A stretch of 16,990 nt of DNA from JAWPMV01 sp038527215 (GTDB lineage: Bacteria; Bacteroidota; Bacteroidia; J057), in NCBI GenBank assembly GCA_038527215.1, contig JBCBGC010000159.1:1-16990 (forward strand), read 5' to 3'. Below the pieces are notes generated by a model, which saw nothing but the letters and a program-made list of their open reading frames with translations, was not told the DNA's origin and ran no database searches. Positions 8,002 through 15,669 of the stretch are shown here, in pieces. The translations under genes and the position numbers were made by a program. The first letter of the stretch is position 1, and the number at the start of each line of letters is the position of its first letter.

Positions 8002-8247
8002 ATGACACCAACTGATGACTTCCAGGGCCCTGATCCGAAAATCTTGTTAGAACTGGTGCGGGTAAAAATGCCCTTCGGAAAATATGCTGGACGATTGCTG
8101 TGCGATATTCCTGTATACTACCTGGAATGGCTGCAACGGGAGGGATTTCCCAAAGGCCGCCTCGGGATGCAACTGGCCACCTGTTATGAAATAAAAACCA
8201 ATGGCCTCTCCCACATTCTGGTCAAGTTAAAAGGGATGTATTCCTAA
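8002..8247 (+). CDS. DUF3820 (QSregVF_b-like) small protein
   Basis: This 81-residue protein matches from memory the DUF3820 family, also called putative quorum-sensing-regulated virulence factor (PF12843). The family hallmark is visible as MPFGKYAGR at about 23-31, then a DIP.YYLEWL segment (about 35-45) and a GFPKGRLG segment (about 48-55). Members are short, cytosolic and of unknown biochemical function; the virulence label comes from a Pseudomonas homologue and should not be transferred. Length fits the family. The gene is divergent from the helicase gene, with 120 bases between the starts, and is followed after 35 bases by the NTF2-like gene, so it may begin a short rightward operon. No Shine-Dalgarno sequence is obvious, as is common in this phylum. 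Confidence 0.82.
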   Translation: MTPTDDFQGPDPKILLELVRVKMPFGKYAGRLLCDIPVYYLEWLQREGFPKGRLGMQLATCYEIKTNGLSHILVKLKGMYS

Positions 8248-8282
8248 GCCCCATAGACCTTCCCTACTTCAATCTCCTACCC

Positions 8283-8834
8283 ATGAAATATTTACTCAGT
8301 TTTCTCCTCGCCTTAAGTATGCTTGGCCTGACCGCCCAGGATCAACCTACCCAGGATCAACCTACTCAGGATAAACCCCCTCGGGCGTTCCTGGAAGATG
8401 TCTCCAGCGTGGACAACATTCTCACGGCTTTGTATGCTTCCATTTCCGGGGGCAAAGGGGTCTCCCGGCAGTGGGACCGTTTTCGTTTCCTGTTGCACCC
8501 TGAAGCTAAGCTGATTCCGCTCCAAGTGCCCAAAGAAGGCAAGAAAGTGCTGAATTATATCGAGCCCGAGACCTACATCAAAATGGCCAATGATTACTTC
8601 CTGGAAAATGGCTTTTTTGAGGAGGAAATCCATCGGGAGGAACAGCACTTCGGTCCGGTGGTCCATGTCTTTAGTACCTACATTTCTCGTCGTACGGAGG
8701 ACGGAGAGCCCTTTGCCAGAGGCATCAACAGCATTCAGTTGGCACATGATGGCGAAAGATGGTGGATCGTCAACATTTATTGGACTGCTGAAAGTAAGGA
8801 GCTTCCTATCCCTAAGCGCTACCTGCCCAAGTAG
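8283..8834 (+). CDS. Exported NTF2/SnoaL-like hypothetical protein
   Basis: The product has 183 residues. It starts with a signal peptide (MKYLLSFLLALSMLGLTAQ, cleavage near residue 19) and so is likely periplasmic or secreted. The mature part begins with a short repeated linker (DQPTQ twice, then DKP) and continues as an alpha+beta domain. An N-terminal helix pattern (SVDNILTALYASISGG), aromatic-rich strands and a closing strand with paired Trp residues (RWWIVNIYW) resemble the NTF2-like/SnoaL-like cone fold. That fold is used for ligand binding or catalysis and gives no specific function here. No catalytic residue can be assigned. It lies 35 bases after the DUF3820-like gene and 54 bases before the TPR gene. 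Existence as a gene is well supported by the signal peptide and codon pattern; the fold assignment is moderate. Confidence 0.8.
   Translation: MKYLLSFLLALSMLGLTAQDQPTQDQPTQDKPPRAFLEDVSSVDNILTALYASISGGKGVSRQWDRFRFLLHPEAKLIPLQVPKEGKKVLNYIEPETYIKMANDYFLENGFFEEEIHREEQHFGPVVHVFSTYISRRTEDGEPFARGINSIQLAHDGERWWIVNIYWTAESKELPIPKRYLPK
8336..8380 (+). repeat. Three 15-base tandem repeats encoding a DQPTQ linker
   Basis: The unit CCAGGATCAACCTAC occurs exactly twice (8336-8350, 8351-8365) and a third, decayed copy follows (8366-8380). The 15-base period keeps the frame and encodes the repeated QDQPT linker just after the signal peptide of the NTF2-like protein. Slippage could lengthen or shorten the linker by five residues. 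Confidence 0.85.
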
Positions 8835-8835
8835 G

Positions 8836-8866
8836 TTGAAGAAGCGGAGAAAAGCCTGTATCTTGT
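8836..8866 (+). promoter_or_regulatory. Candidate Bacteroidota-type promoter for the TPR gene
   Basis: TTG at 8836-8838 is followed after 20 bases by TATCTTGT at 8859-8866, ending 22 bases before the ATG at 8889. The layout fits TTG-N17-23-TAnnTTTG imperfectly. It would give the TPR gene its own transcript despite the short gap to the gene before it. Evidence is a weak consensus match only. Confidence 0.27.
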
Positions 8867-8888
8867 AAATAGGTCAAATGATTTTATT

Positions 8889-9500
8889 ATGAGGTATATC
8901 ATATTCTCCCTTCTCCTGACCTTCTCCACGGGTATCCTCTTCGCTCAGACGGCCAATCAATTTGCGAAAGAGGCCTTTGAAAAGGCCAAACTCGGCCAGT
9001 ATGCCGAAGCCATCAGACTCTATGATCAGGCTCTGGCCATCAATCGGCACCGGGCCACCTATCATTATTATAAGGGCGTTTGCCTCTATGAATTAGGGGA
9101 CTGCGAAGCTGCCATTAAGGCCTTTAATTTTGCCATCACCATAGAACCTCGCCTTCCCGACTTTTACAAGAACCGCGGGAAATGCTACCTGGAACTAAAG
9201 CAAGCTGAACCAGCGATTGCGGACCTGACGAAAGCCATTGCCTTGAAATCCACCCAGGCCGAGACCTACTACTTACGCGGGGTGGCCTGGTCCCTGTTGG
9301 ATGATCATGAAGAGGCGATCAAAAATTTTGACCGGGCCATCTCTCTGGAAGACCGGGTCGGGGATTTTTACCGGAGTCGCGCTGAGTGTCTCATCGTTCT
9401 GGAAAGACGGCCCGAAGCCTGCATGGATCTCCAAAAGGCGGCCAAGCTAGGGGCATTTAATGCCGAGTTTCTGTGGGAGAAATACTGCAAAGGAAATTAG
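8889..9500 (+). CDS. Exported tetratricopeptide-repeat (TPR) protein
   Basis: This 203-residue protein carries a signal peptide (MRYIIFSLLLTFSTGILFAQ, cleavage near residue 20) and then about five TPR units at roughly 22-53, 56-87, 90-121, 124-155 and 158-188. Typical TPR positions are seen as G.Y.EAI.LYDQAL.I, YY.KG.CLYELGD.EAAI and YYLRGVAWSLL. TPR arrays act as protein-binding scaffolds, so a periplasmic interaction role is expected; the partner is unknown. There is no catalytic domain. It follows the NTF2-like gene by 54 bases and could be co-transcribed or driven by the weak promoter in that gap. About 240 bases without a gene follow it. Confidence 0.9.
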   Translation: MRYIIFSLLLTFSTGILFAQTANQFAKEAFEKAKLGQYAEAIRLYDQALAINRHRATYHYYKGVCLYELGDCEAAIKAFNFAITIEPRLPDFYKNRGKCYLELKQAEPAIADLTKAIALKSTQAETYYLRGVAWSLLDDHEEAIKNFDRAISLEDRVGDFYRSRAECLIVLERRPEACMDLQKAAKLGAFNAEFLWEKYCKGN

Positions 9501-9739
9501 GCTTTTTAAAAAAAATGCCACAACTTGTAAGCATTGGTAGGATTCATTTAAGCCACATACGCTCGGTTTTTTTATCCTGCTAACCCTCTCCATCATGCTG
9601 TGCCTTTTCTGGCAGAAAAAAAAAGATGCTTTGCACATGTAATGGCGTGTACTCATACGTCTTCCTTGAGCAAAGGAACCCCATTTTCTCCAAAGATGGC
9701 TTCCCGCAAACCATAAATGCACACATACACCTCCCTGAC

Positions 9740-11440
9740 ATGAGATCTTTGATCACATGGCTGCTATACCCCTTACTGTTCAATCTGGGTATAAGCCAGC
9801 CTTGTCCGTACTTTGGTACGGACATCCCGCCGCCTATTTGGGTGAGCTGCCCTGAAGTGTGGGTAGATAGTACGAAAACTATGAGTCCTCAGGCTCATTT
9901 TGAGGCAGAAAAGCGGCTGCCTTATCAGCCTCTGGCTGGCCTCTCTCTGGCTGGGAAATACCAGCGCGGGAAATATGCGTATTGGTTTCGGTTTAGCTTA
10001 AAAAACCGATCAGACAGTCCCCTGGCAATAGGAATCGGTACGGGCTTATTTGAAAAAGTCGAGTTGTACAGGAACCGCCAACCTATGCCTTTTGCGCGCA
10101 TGGGAACCCGTACCTCCCTGGAGGAGAATCCCGAGCCTGTGTTCCCGGGCCGGGCCGCTACCCGGGTTCATCTTCGGGGCCAGGAGGAACTGGATATTTG
10201 GATTCGCATCACGACCCAATTAGAAATTAACCGGGCCTTTGATTTGCAGGTATTCGATCCCGCTTTACGCCTGGAGAAAGGGTGGAGGACCACCCTCGCC
10301 TTTTATGTATCGCTGGGCAGTTTTTTTGTCCTCCTCTTGTTCCTGAGCATTTTTTACCTCCTTCAGTATTCCAAAAACCGCGATAAGGCTTTTCTTTTTT
10401 ACAGCCTCTATCTCCTCAGCGTTTTTCTCTTCTTTAGCAGAGATTTTGACCTAAATAGCCCAGATTTTCATCTGTGGCCGCTGGAATTCCTTAGCTCCCG
10501 TTTCCAAACGCCGCTGGTCTTTGGCAGCTTTGCTTTGTACATGGGCTTCCTGAGCCACTTCCTGGAAGCCAGGGAGCACATTCCTAAATTGGCCACCATT
10601 GTTCGTAAGGGAAGTTGGCTTTGTCTGGGCTTTGTGGGGCTCGAACAAATCCTGGCTTTTATTGACCCCTTTCTGGCCTGGCAAGCGTATGCATATTTTA
10701 AACTGGTGATGCTGCTGATCTGCGTGAGCCTGATTTATAATCTGCTGATCAACCGCTCTCCCTTGGCCTTTTACGTCCTCTGCGGCACTTTGATTTTGGT
10801 CCTGAGTTCCCTGGTGACCGCCTGCCTGAGTTTTTTGCCGGTCCACCTGGTCCAGTGGTGGGACATTACCTATTTTCCCCAATACGCTGGAATTTTGTTA
10901 GAAATCCTCTTTTTCTCCTTAGGCTTAGGCGTCAAAAGTAGCCAGAAACGTAGGGAAGTTTTTTGGAATTGGGCGCAGGACCAGCGAGAAGAGGGTACAG
11001 CTTCTCTTGAAGAAAAACCTCCAGCGGTAAGCCTCTCCCGTACCTCTTCTGACAATGGTCTGTCAGGTCCCTCACCCAAGCCAGAAAAGCCTGCCACCGC
11101 GCAACCTGCTCAACATGATTTTCTACAGCGGATAGACGCCATTTTGGAAAAACACCTGGATGATCCTTATCTCACCACGGAATTACTCACCAAATTTATT
11201 GGCATTAGCAGGGCCCAGCTGCATCGCAAACTCAAAAGCACCACGGGTCTTTCTACCGCTCGCTATATCCGGCATTATCGCTTGAAAAAGGCCAAAGAAA
11301 TGCTGCAATCCACGGACTTCAGCGTTAGCGAAATCGCCTGGCAAACTGGCTTTGGAAACCTTTCCTGGTTTTCTCAAGCCTATCGGGAAGAGTTTGGGAT
11401 GAGCCCGAGAGAAAGCAGGCGACAAAAAGAAGCTCCTTGA
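9740..11440 (+). CDS. Membrane-bound AraC-family regulator with 7TM-DISM sensor (one-component system)
   Basis: With ATG at 9740 the product is 566 residues and begins with a clean signal peptide (MRSLITWLLYPLLFNLGIS). The frame stays open upstream to 9626, but that extension would bury the signal peptide, so 9740 is chosen. Residues about 35-180 form a beta-rich extracytoplasmic domain like 7TMR-DISMED2. Seven hydrophobic segments follow at about 186-208, 216-232, 257-272, 292-309, 316-335, 341-362 and 378-398. A linker of about 60 Ser/Pro/Glu-rich residues leads to an AraC-type double HTH domain (465-562) with ISRAQLHRKLKSTTG and the second-helix motif VSEIAWQTGFGNLSWFSQAYR. It should sense a small ligand outside and regulate transcription from the membrane, without phosphotransfer. 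It lies directly upstream of the 11908-16966 cassette, separated by a strong terminator. The target genes are unknown. Confidence 0.9.
   Translation: MRSLITWLLYPLLFNLGISQPCPYFGTDIPPPIWVSCPEVWVDSTKTMSPQAHFEAEKRLPYQPLAGLSLAGKYQRGKYAYWFRFSLKNRSDSPLAIGIGTGLFEKVELYRNRQPMPFARMGTRTSLEENPEPVFPGRAATRVHLRGQEELDIWIRITTQLEINRAFDLQVFDPALRLEKGWRTTLAFYVSLGSFFVLLLFLSIFYLLQYSKNRDKAFLFYSLYLLSVFLFFSRDFDLNSPDFHLWPLEFLSSRFQTPLVFGSFALYMGFLSHFLEAREHIPKLATIVRKGSWLCLGFVGLEQILAFIDPFLAWQAYAYFKLVMLLICVSLIYNLLINRSPLAFYVLCGTLILVLSSLVTACLSFLPVHLVQWWDITYFPQYAGILLEILFFSLGLGVKSSQKRREVFWNWAQDQREEGTASLEEKPPAVSLSRTSSDNGLSGPSPKPEKPATAQPAQHDFLQRIDAILEKHLDDPYLTTELLTKFIGISRAQLHRKLKSTTGLSTARYIRHYRLKKAKEMLQSTDFSVSEIAWQTGFGNLSWFSQAYREEFGMSPRESRRQKEAP
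9803..9824 (+). other. Perfect 9-bp hairpin within the 5' coding part of the AraC/7TM gene
   Basis: TGTCCGTAC, loop TTTG, then GTACGGACA. It lies 63 bases after the chosen ATG and could slow translation during signal-peptide recognition, or be a chance result of codon choice. Confidence 0.5.
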
Positions 11441-11532
11441 GGTAGCGGGTGTATGGTTTTTTAGGCTATGTTTCATCGGTAAGGGGGCGGCTTTTGCGAT
11501 TTTTCCTGATCTGAGGGATAGACTTTTTTATT

Positions 11533-11568
11533 AAAAAATGGCTTTTTGGACGGAGAGAGCCATTTTTT
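11533..11568. terminator. Intrinsic terminator after the AraC/7TM regulator
   Basis: AAAAAATGGCT (11533-11543) pairs fully with AGCCATTTTTT (11558-11568) around a 14-base loop. The A-run on one side and T-run on the other give a U-tract in both directions. It lies 93 bases after the regulator stop codon and should isolate it from the downstream cassette. Confidence 0.82.
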
Positions 11569-11907
11569 GTAGGAGAAAATATGATATGTAAAGACAAATA
11601 TTTCGGTTATAGAAAAATGAGCAAATAGCTAAAAAGGGAATCTGTAAATCTCCTTAAATTAGATTCACTAATGGCTTCTCCTTCCCGGGAGGTTAGCCAT
11701 CATTGCCTTTCCCAATACCATTTATTTACCTCTGGATCGTCGGCAGGCGCCTCGTGAAAGCCTGGTCCTTTGTCGCTGGTCGAATATTCCTTCATCGGTC
11801 TGATCCCTTGATGGGAATAGGTGCTACCCTTTCTGGTAAAGTTTTACCAGCTAAAGCGGGAGCCAGATTCCCTTTTAACCCAGTTTTATCAGAATAATAT
11901 ATATCCC
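11569..11907 (+). promoter_or_regulatory. Leader and presumed promoter region of the 11908-16966 cassette
   Basis: About 340 bases with no convincing gene. A 64-codon frame at 11703-11897 and the 29-codon upstream extension of the next gene look non-coding. Bases 11575-11680 are AT-rich and are the likeliest place for the promoter, although I cannot pick a TTG/TAnnTTTG pair with confidence. A dyad lies at 11833-11850 and an AATAATATATAT run immediately precedes the ATG at 11908, with no Shine-Dalgarno sequence. Confidence 0.5.
11833..11850. promoter_or_regulatory. Dyad-symmetric candidate operator
   Basis: CTGGTAAA and TTTACCAG are exact reverse complements separated by GT. A further outer pair, CTTT (11829-11832) and AAAG (11853-11856), continues the symmetry with a 2-base offset. 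The 2-base centre is too short for a stable RNA loop, so a dimeric protein-binding site is more likely than a hairpin. It lies 58 bases before the ATG at 11908. Confidence 0.45.
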
Positions 11908-14376
11908 ATGGACAAAACACATCAATCTCCTGCTGAATCTCCTTTTCTACAGATCAGCAGTTTTACCCAGGAAGCAGCAGCCGAAAAAGCCCCTTTGGTA
12001 GCGGCTCCTCAGCTCAGGGAAAAATCCAGTCCTTTTCAAACCATCTATGAGTTAGAAGGCGGGGTAGTGGAAGCAGCGGATGGGGAAGAGGAAGTATTTC
12101 ACCTCCTTATGGACGAACTACATGATGAAGAATTTGACGATGCGGTAGAAGCCCTCGTCCTGGAAAGCCGAGAACTATATGAAAACTATCTCAGCCAGGC
12201 GAGTGTGGCGGGCTTGGAAAATGAGGCTTTGGCCTTCCAACTGTTGGAGGAAAACTACCAGCCGATGGAGCATGAACTAGGGCATCTGATGGACCAGATG
12301 ATTCAATATGGGAATCAGTATGATGAAGGAAGTCTTTCAGAAGAAGCCTACCTCAGTCAGGTAGAGAGCCTGCTTCACGAGCGGGAATTTGAGTCTCCAG
12401 CCATGGAGTACTTCTTTAAAAAGCTATGGAAGAAGGCGAAAAGCATCGGCCGAAAGGTGGTATCCGGCGTGAAAAAGGGCATCAAATTCGTCAAGAAAAT
12501 AGGCCTGGGGTTTGTGTTGAGAAAGCTGAAAGGGGTGGTGATGAAATTCCTGAAGCGAGTTCTGAATAAGGTCATCCATAAACTCCCCAGGCCCCTTCGT
12601 CCTTTTGCCCAAAAGCTAGCACAAAAAGTCGGAGGCCGGGCCCGTAGAAGATTCAGAAGACGCCGGGAATTACCTGAAGATGAGCTGGAAGAGGAAGCTC
12701 CTTTCGAGGTAGATTTTGAAAGAGAGGAAGAAGGCTTACTACAAGACGAATTGGATTTTGTCGTGTCCGAAATGCTCCTGGCCGAAAACGAGTATGAGTT
12801 TGAAGCCGCGGAGCAAATGACCGAGGATTGGCTGGCAGAAGGAGAGGTCGATCGCTCCATGCAGCGATTGGATGAGGCTCGTCAGAAGTTCATTCGCCAG
12901 ATTTCCGAATTAGAAGAAGGGGAAGATCCTGAACCCATCGTAGAGGAATTTGTAACGGTGGCGCTCACGGTTTTGAGGTGGGGTATCCGGATCATAGGGA
13001 AAAAACGGGTAAAACGCTTCCTGGTGAAAATCATCAGTAGCCTGATTCGTCGATTGGTAGGACGAAGATTTGCCAGGCCCCTGGCAGGGAAGATTGTGGA
13101 CATGGGCTTCAGATTGTTGCGATTAGAACTTGGAGGGGAGGAAGAGTCAGAATTGGTATTTGCGGGTGAGGCGGTAGCTGCCACCATTGAAGACACTTTG
13201 CATGAATTGGCCAATCTGGAGGAATTTGAATGGGAGGATGAGGCATTACTGGAATCTCAGGTCGTTCAGGCTTTTGAGCATTCAGCCGCCGCGAACCTGC
13301 CAGATGTTCTTCAGGAGGAGCAGTATATGGAATATCCTGATCTCCGGGAGAGCTTCAGTCAGCCTACCATGTGGAAATGGAAAAATATCGGCAGCAAAAC
13401 CAAGCGCAAATACCGATATAAGAAGCTCAGCAAAGTTTTTACGGTTACCCTTACGCCCCAAAAGGCGAAAAAACTGAAATCATTTGGCGGCAAAAAACTT
13501 GCCGATTTTCTCCGCGACAAATGGGGTGTTCATCGGGGCCGAAGCCTGAAAGTAAAAGTCCATTTATTTGAACTCCTGCCAGGGGGAAAATTAGGACATA
13601 TTTCTAAATACGAGCCGAAACTTCCCGGTCTGGGTATTCCGGGGAAAGCAGGCACGGGGCATTTTCATCCCCTTACCTCTCAGGCCGCCGCCATCCTTCT
13701 GGGGGAGCCTGGACTAGGCTGTAAAAAATGTGCGAACTGCTATGCTAAAAAAGGCAAAAAGGGCCGCCATCGTTTTTACTATATCGAGATCCCAGGGGCG
13801 CAAGTGAGAAAGCATGCGAAGGCGGGCCGGAAGCCCCGGATCAGACGCACTTCGGAGGATCGGGTAAAGTTGGATTTTGTGCGTAAAGAAGCCCATCTAA
13901 AGCTGTACCTCAGTGAAGCAGAGGCCCAGAGATTGCTGGAACTCAACCGGGCCAATCAGATTGGGAAGGCACATCGCATGACGTTGAAGCGTGTGCGTAC
14001 AGCCCTCGAACAAATCCTGATGGGAAAAGGAGGAGACAGCTTACGCATCCTGCATGGCAAAGGCCGATGGAAACGCAGAGCCAAGTCCTTCCTGAAAAAA
14101 GTGGCCCCGGCACCCAAAAAGATGTTGCATACCCTTTGGGTCAAAGCCATCAGCCAGGCCCTAATCTTATTCTTTCGCCAGAAGAAGGACCAGTTTGCGA
14201 AGGCCGTAGCGGACGATGAGGATGGAGTAAGCCTGATAATCAAAATCAAACATCCCGGAGCGCTCACCCATCTGCGCCACCTCGCGGAAGGAAAAAAGGC
14301 CGCATCAACTGCCCTAAAACCGATTCAGGCGGGGGATATCCGCATAGACATCAAGCCCGGGCACTTCAATGACTAG
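11908..14376 (+). CDS. Large protein of alternating acidic and cationic amphipathic blocks, putative effector/toxin
   Basis: I do not recognise a named family. From ATG at 11908 (preferred over 11821, whose extension would cover the dyad) the product has 822 residues and no signal peptide. Acidic helical blocks at about 45-165, 254-349 and 409-480 alternate with cationic ones. Residues 169-253 hold no Asp or Glu and many Lys/Arg (KKLWKKAKSIGRKVVSGVKK, then FLKRVLNKVIHKL and RRRFRRRR). Residues 357-406 repeat the theme (KRFLVKIISSLIRRLVGRR). The two cationic blocks share an FL..K....I..L....RP.A.K pattern, suggesting an internal duplication. The C-terminal part (about 485-822) is basic, with HFH at 585-587 and a CKKCANC triad (Cys605, 608, 611) that may bind metal. 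An HELGH string lies at 122-126. Membrane-active or nucleic-acid-binding activity masked by acidic regions is inference. Its stop overlaps the next start by 8 bases. Confidence 0.82.
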   Translation: MDKTHQSPAESPFLQISSFTQEAAAEKAPLVAAPQLREKSSPFQTIYELEGGVVEAADGEEEVFHLLMDELHDEEFDDAVEALVLESRELYENYLSQASVAGLENEALAFQLLEENYQPMEHELGHLMDQMIQYGNQYDEGSLSEEAYLSQVESLLHEREFESPAMEYFFKKLWKKAKSIGRKVVSGVKKGIKFVKKIGLGFVLRKLKGVVMKFLKRVLNKVIHKLPRPLRPFAQKLAQKVGGRARRRFRRRRELPEDELEEEAPFEVDFEREEEGLLQDELDFVVSEMLLAENEYEFEAAEQMTEDWLAEGEVDRSMQRLDEARQKFIRQISELEEGEDPEPIVEEFVTVALTVLRWGIRIIGKKRVKRFLVKIISSLIRRLVGRRFARPLAGKIVDMGFRLLRLELGGEEESELVFAGEAVAATIEDTLHELANLEEFEWEDEALLESQVVQAFEHSAAANLPDVLQEEQYMEYPDLRESFSQPTMWKWKNIGSKTKRKYRYKKLSKVFTVTLTPQKAKKLKSFGGKKLADFLRDKWGVHRGRSLKVKVHLFELLPGGKLGHISKYEPKLPGLGIPGKAGTGHFHPLTSQAAAILLGEPGLGCKKCANCYAKKGKKGRHRFYYIEIPGAQVRKHAKAGRKPRIRRTSEDRVKLDFVRKEAHLKLYLSEAEAQRLLELNRANQIGKAHRMTLKRVRTALEQILMGKGGDSLRILHGKGRWKRRAKSFLKKVAPAPKKMLHTLWVKAISQALILFFRQKKDQFAKAVADDEDGVSLIIKIKHPGALTHLRHLAEGKKAASTALKPIQAGDIRIDIKPGHFND

Positions 14377-15634
14377 CACGCTGGCATCGGCATATCTGCA
14401 CTTGGAGCGACAGGTCAGGCACTGGATTCTGGCCGGCGAGCGGCTCAGTGCCCTGGAGGATTTGGCAGCGCCAGAGGCCTGGCAAAGCCTGGAATCCTAT
14501 CTGGGGCTGGCCATCAGGGAGAGCCTCAATGCTTCGCTTGCTGCTTTGCGGCAGGAGGGCAAGATGCTCGAACGAAGCCTCTCTGGCCAGCCTGGCCAGG
14601 AGGTCTTGCCCCTCCTCGTAAAAGCTACCGATCGGTACCGCAAGCAATATCTGCGGACCGAAACGGTCCTGGATTTTTATGCTGATGCCATCAATACCCG
14701 GACCAACCCTCGGATGGCCAGCCTCATGCGGGCTTGCGATTATATATGCCGGCAGGCGATGACCACCATCCTGGATCCCCTGGGACAGGAAACGCCTCCG
14801 GTGCTTACCTACATCGATAAAGGCTTAGGCGCTTCTATCCTCAAGGCAGGCTTGAGATTGTGGGATCGGAAGACCGAGAATCCCGCTGCGGTGATCAAAG
14901 TGGTGCGCCACAATGTATTCCGCCCTACTTCTTTGGTCCACGAGTCCGGTCATCAAGTCGCTTATATGCTGGGATGGAACGAGGAACTGCGAGCCGAACT
15001 GCGGGGAGCCCTGCAAGCTGAAAGCGAGGAATTAGCCGAAGCCTGGGCGAGTTGGGCCTCTGAAATAGCAGCTGATGTATTTGGGTTTGTCCACACCGGA
15101 TATGCCTCTGTAGCCAGCTTGCACGATGTGGTGTCCGGAAATCACCGGTGGGTATTTCGCTATACGCCGGGAGATCCTCATCCCATCAGCTATTTGCGCG
15201 TTTTGTTGGGGGTAGCTTTTTGTAAGCGGAGCTTTGGGGCTGGTCCCTGGGATCAACTGGCAAAACTCTGGATGCAAAAACATCCGATCTCCCAGGCAGA
15301 TGCTGATCTCAGACCCCTGCTTAGGGAATCCCTGAAGGTTTTACCCAAAATCGCCCGACTCTGCCTGGAAAAACCTCTACAGAGTTTTGGCGGCAAGTCC
15401 CTGATAAGCTGGATTCCCCCTGAGCAAGTCAGCCCGGGCAGCTTGCAAGCCCTGCAACAGAAAATAGGGCATGATGCTGGAAGACATGCCCGCTATGCTC
15501 CTCAGTACCCCTTACAACTCCTGGGGCTGAGTGGATTGAATATCGCCATTACGCCTCGAAAAAGTAGGAACCTGGTCCTTCTGCAAGAATCCTGGATGAA
15601 GGCCCTGGGCAATATGCCCCTGCAACTTGTATAA
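14369..15634 (+). CDS. Putative zinc metallopeptidase (HExxH, gluzincin-like)
   Basis: This 421-residue protein has no signal peptide. Its centre carries TSLVHESGHQVAYMLGW, an HExxH zincin motif with His191, Glu192 and His195. A second motif, WASEIAADVFGF, lies about 37 residues later; Glu232 is a plausible third zinc ligand and the EIAADVFG pattern is typical of gluzincins. A GDPHPISYLR segment at 268-277 may complete the active-site region, as HP...R segments do in several such families. The N-terminal 180 residues are mainly helical. The family could not be named from sequence alone. The start ATG at 14369 overlaps the stop of the 822-residue gene (ATGACTAG), so the two are very likely translationally coupled and work together. 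A role in processing or releasing the neighbouring cationic protein is inference. An alternative is an unrelated cytosolic protease or a cargo enzyme. Confidence 0.85.
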   Translation: MTSTLASAYLHLERQVRHWILAGERLSALEDLAAPEAWQSLESYLGLAIRESLNASLAALRQEGKMLERSLSGQPGQEVLPLLVKATDRYRKQYLRTETVLDFYADAINTRTNPRMASLMRACDYICRQAMTTILDPLGQETPPVLTYIDKGLGASILKAGLRLWDRKTENPAAVIKVVRHNVFRPTSLVHESGHQVAYMLGWNEELRAELRGALQAESEELAEAWASWASEIAADVFGFVHTGYASVASLHDVVSGNHRWVFRYTPGDPHPISYLRVLLGVAFCKRSFGAGPWDQLAKLWMQKHPISQADADLRPLLRESLKVLPKIARLCLEKPLQSFGGKSLISWIPPEQVSPGSLQALQQKIGHDAGRHARYAPQYPLQLLGLSGLNIAITPRKSRNLVLLQESWMKALGNMPLQLV

Positions 15635-15669
15635 ACGATTTTTTTATCAGCATAAATTACTGACCCATC

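Noticed and set aside
9626..9739. Upstream extension of the AraC/7TM regulator from ATG at 9626
   Set aside because: It would place 38 residues before an intact signal peptide, so ATG 9740 is preferred.
11703..11897. 64-codon frame in the cassette leader
   Set aside because: No family features, overlaps the dyad and the leader of the following gene.
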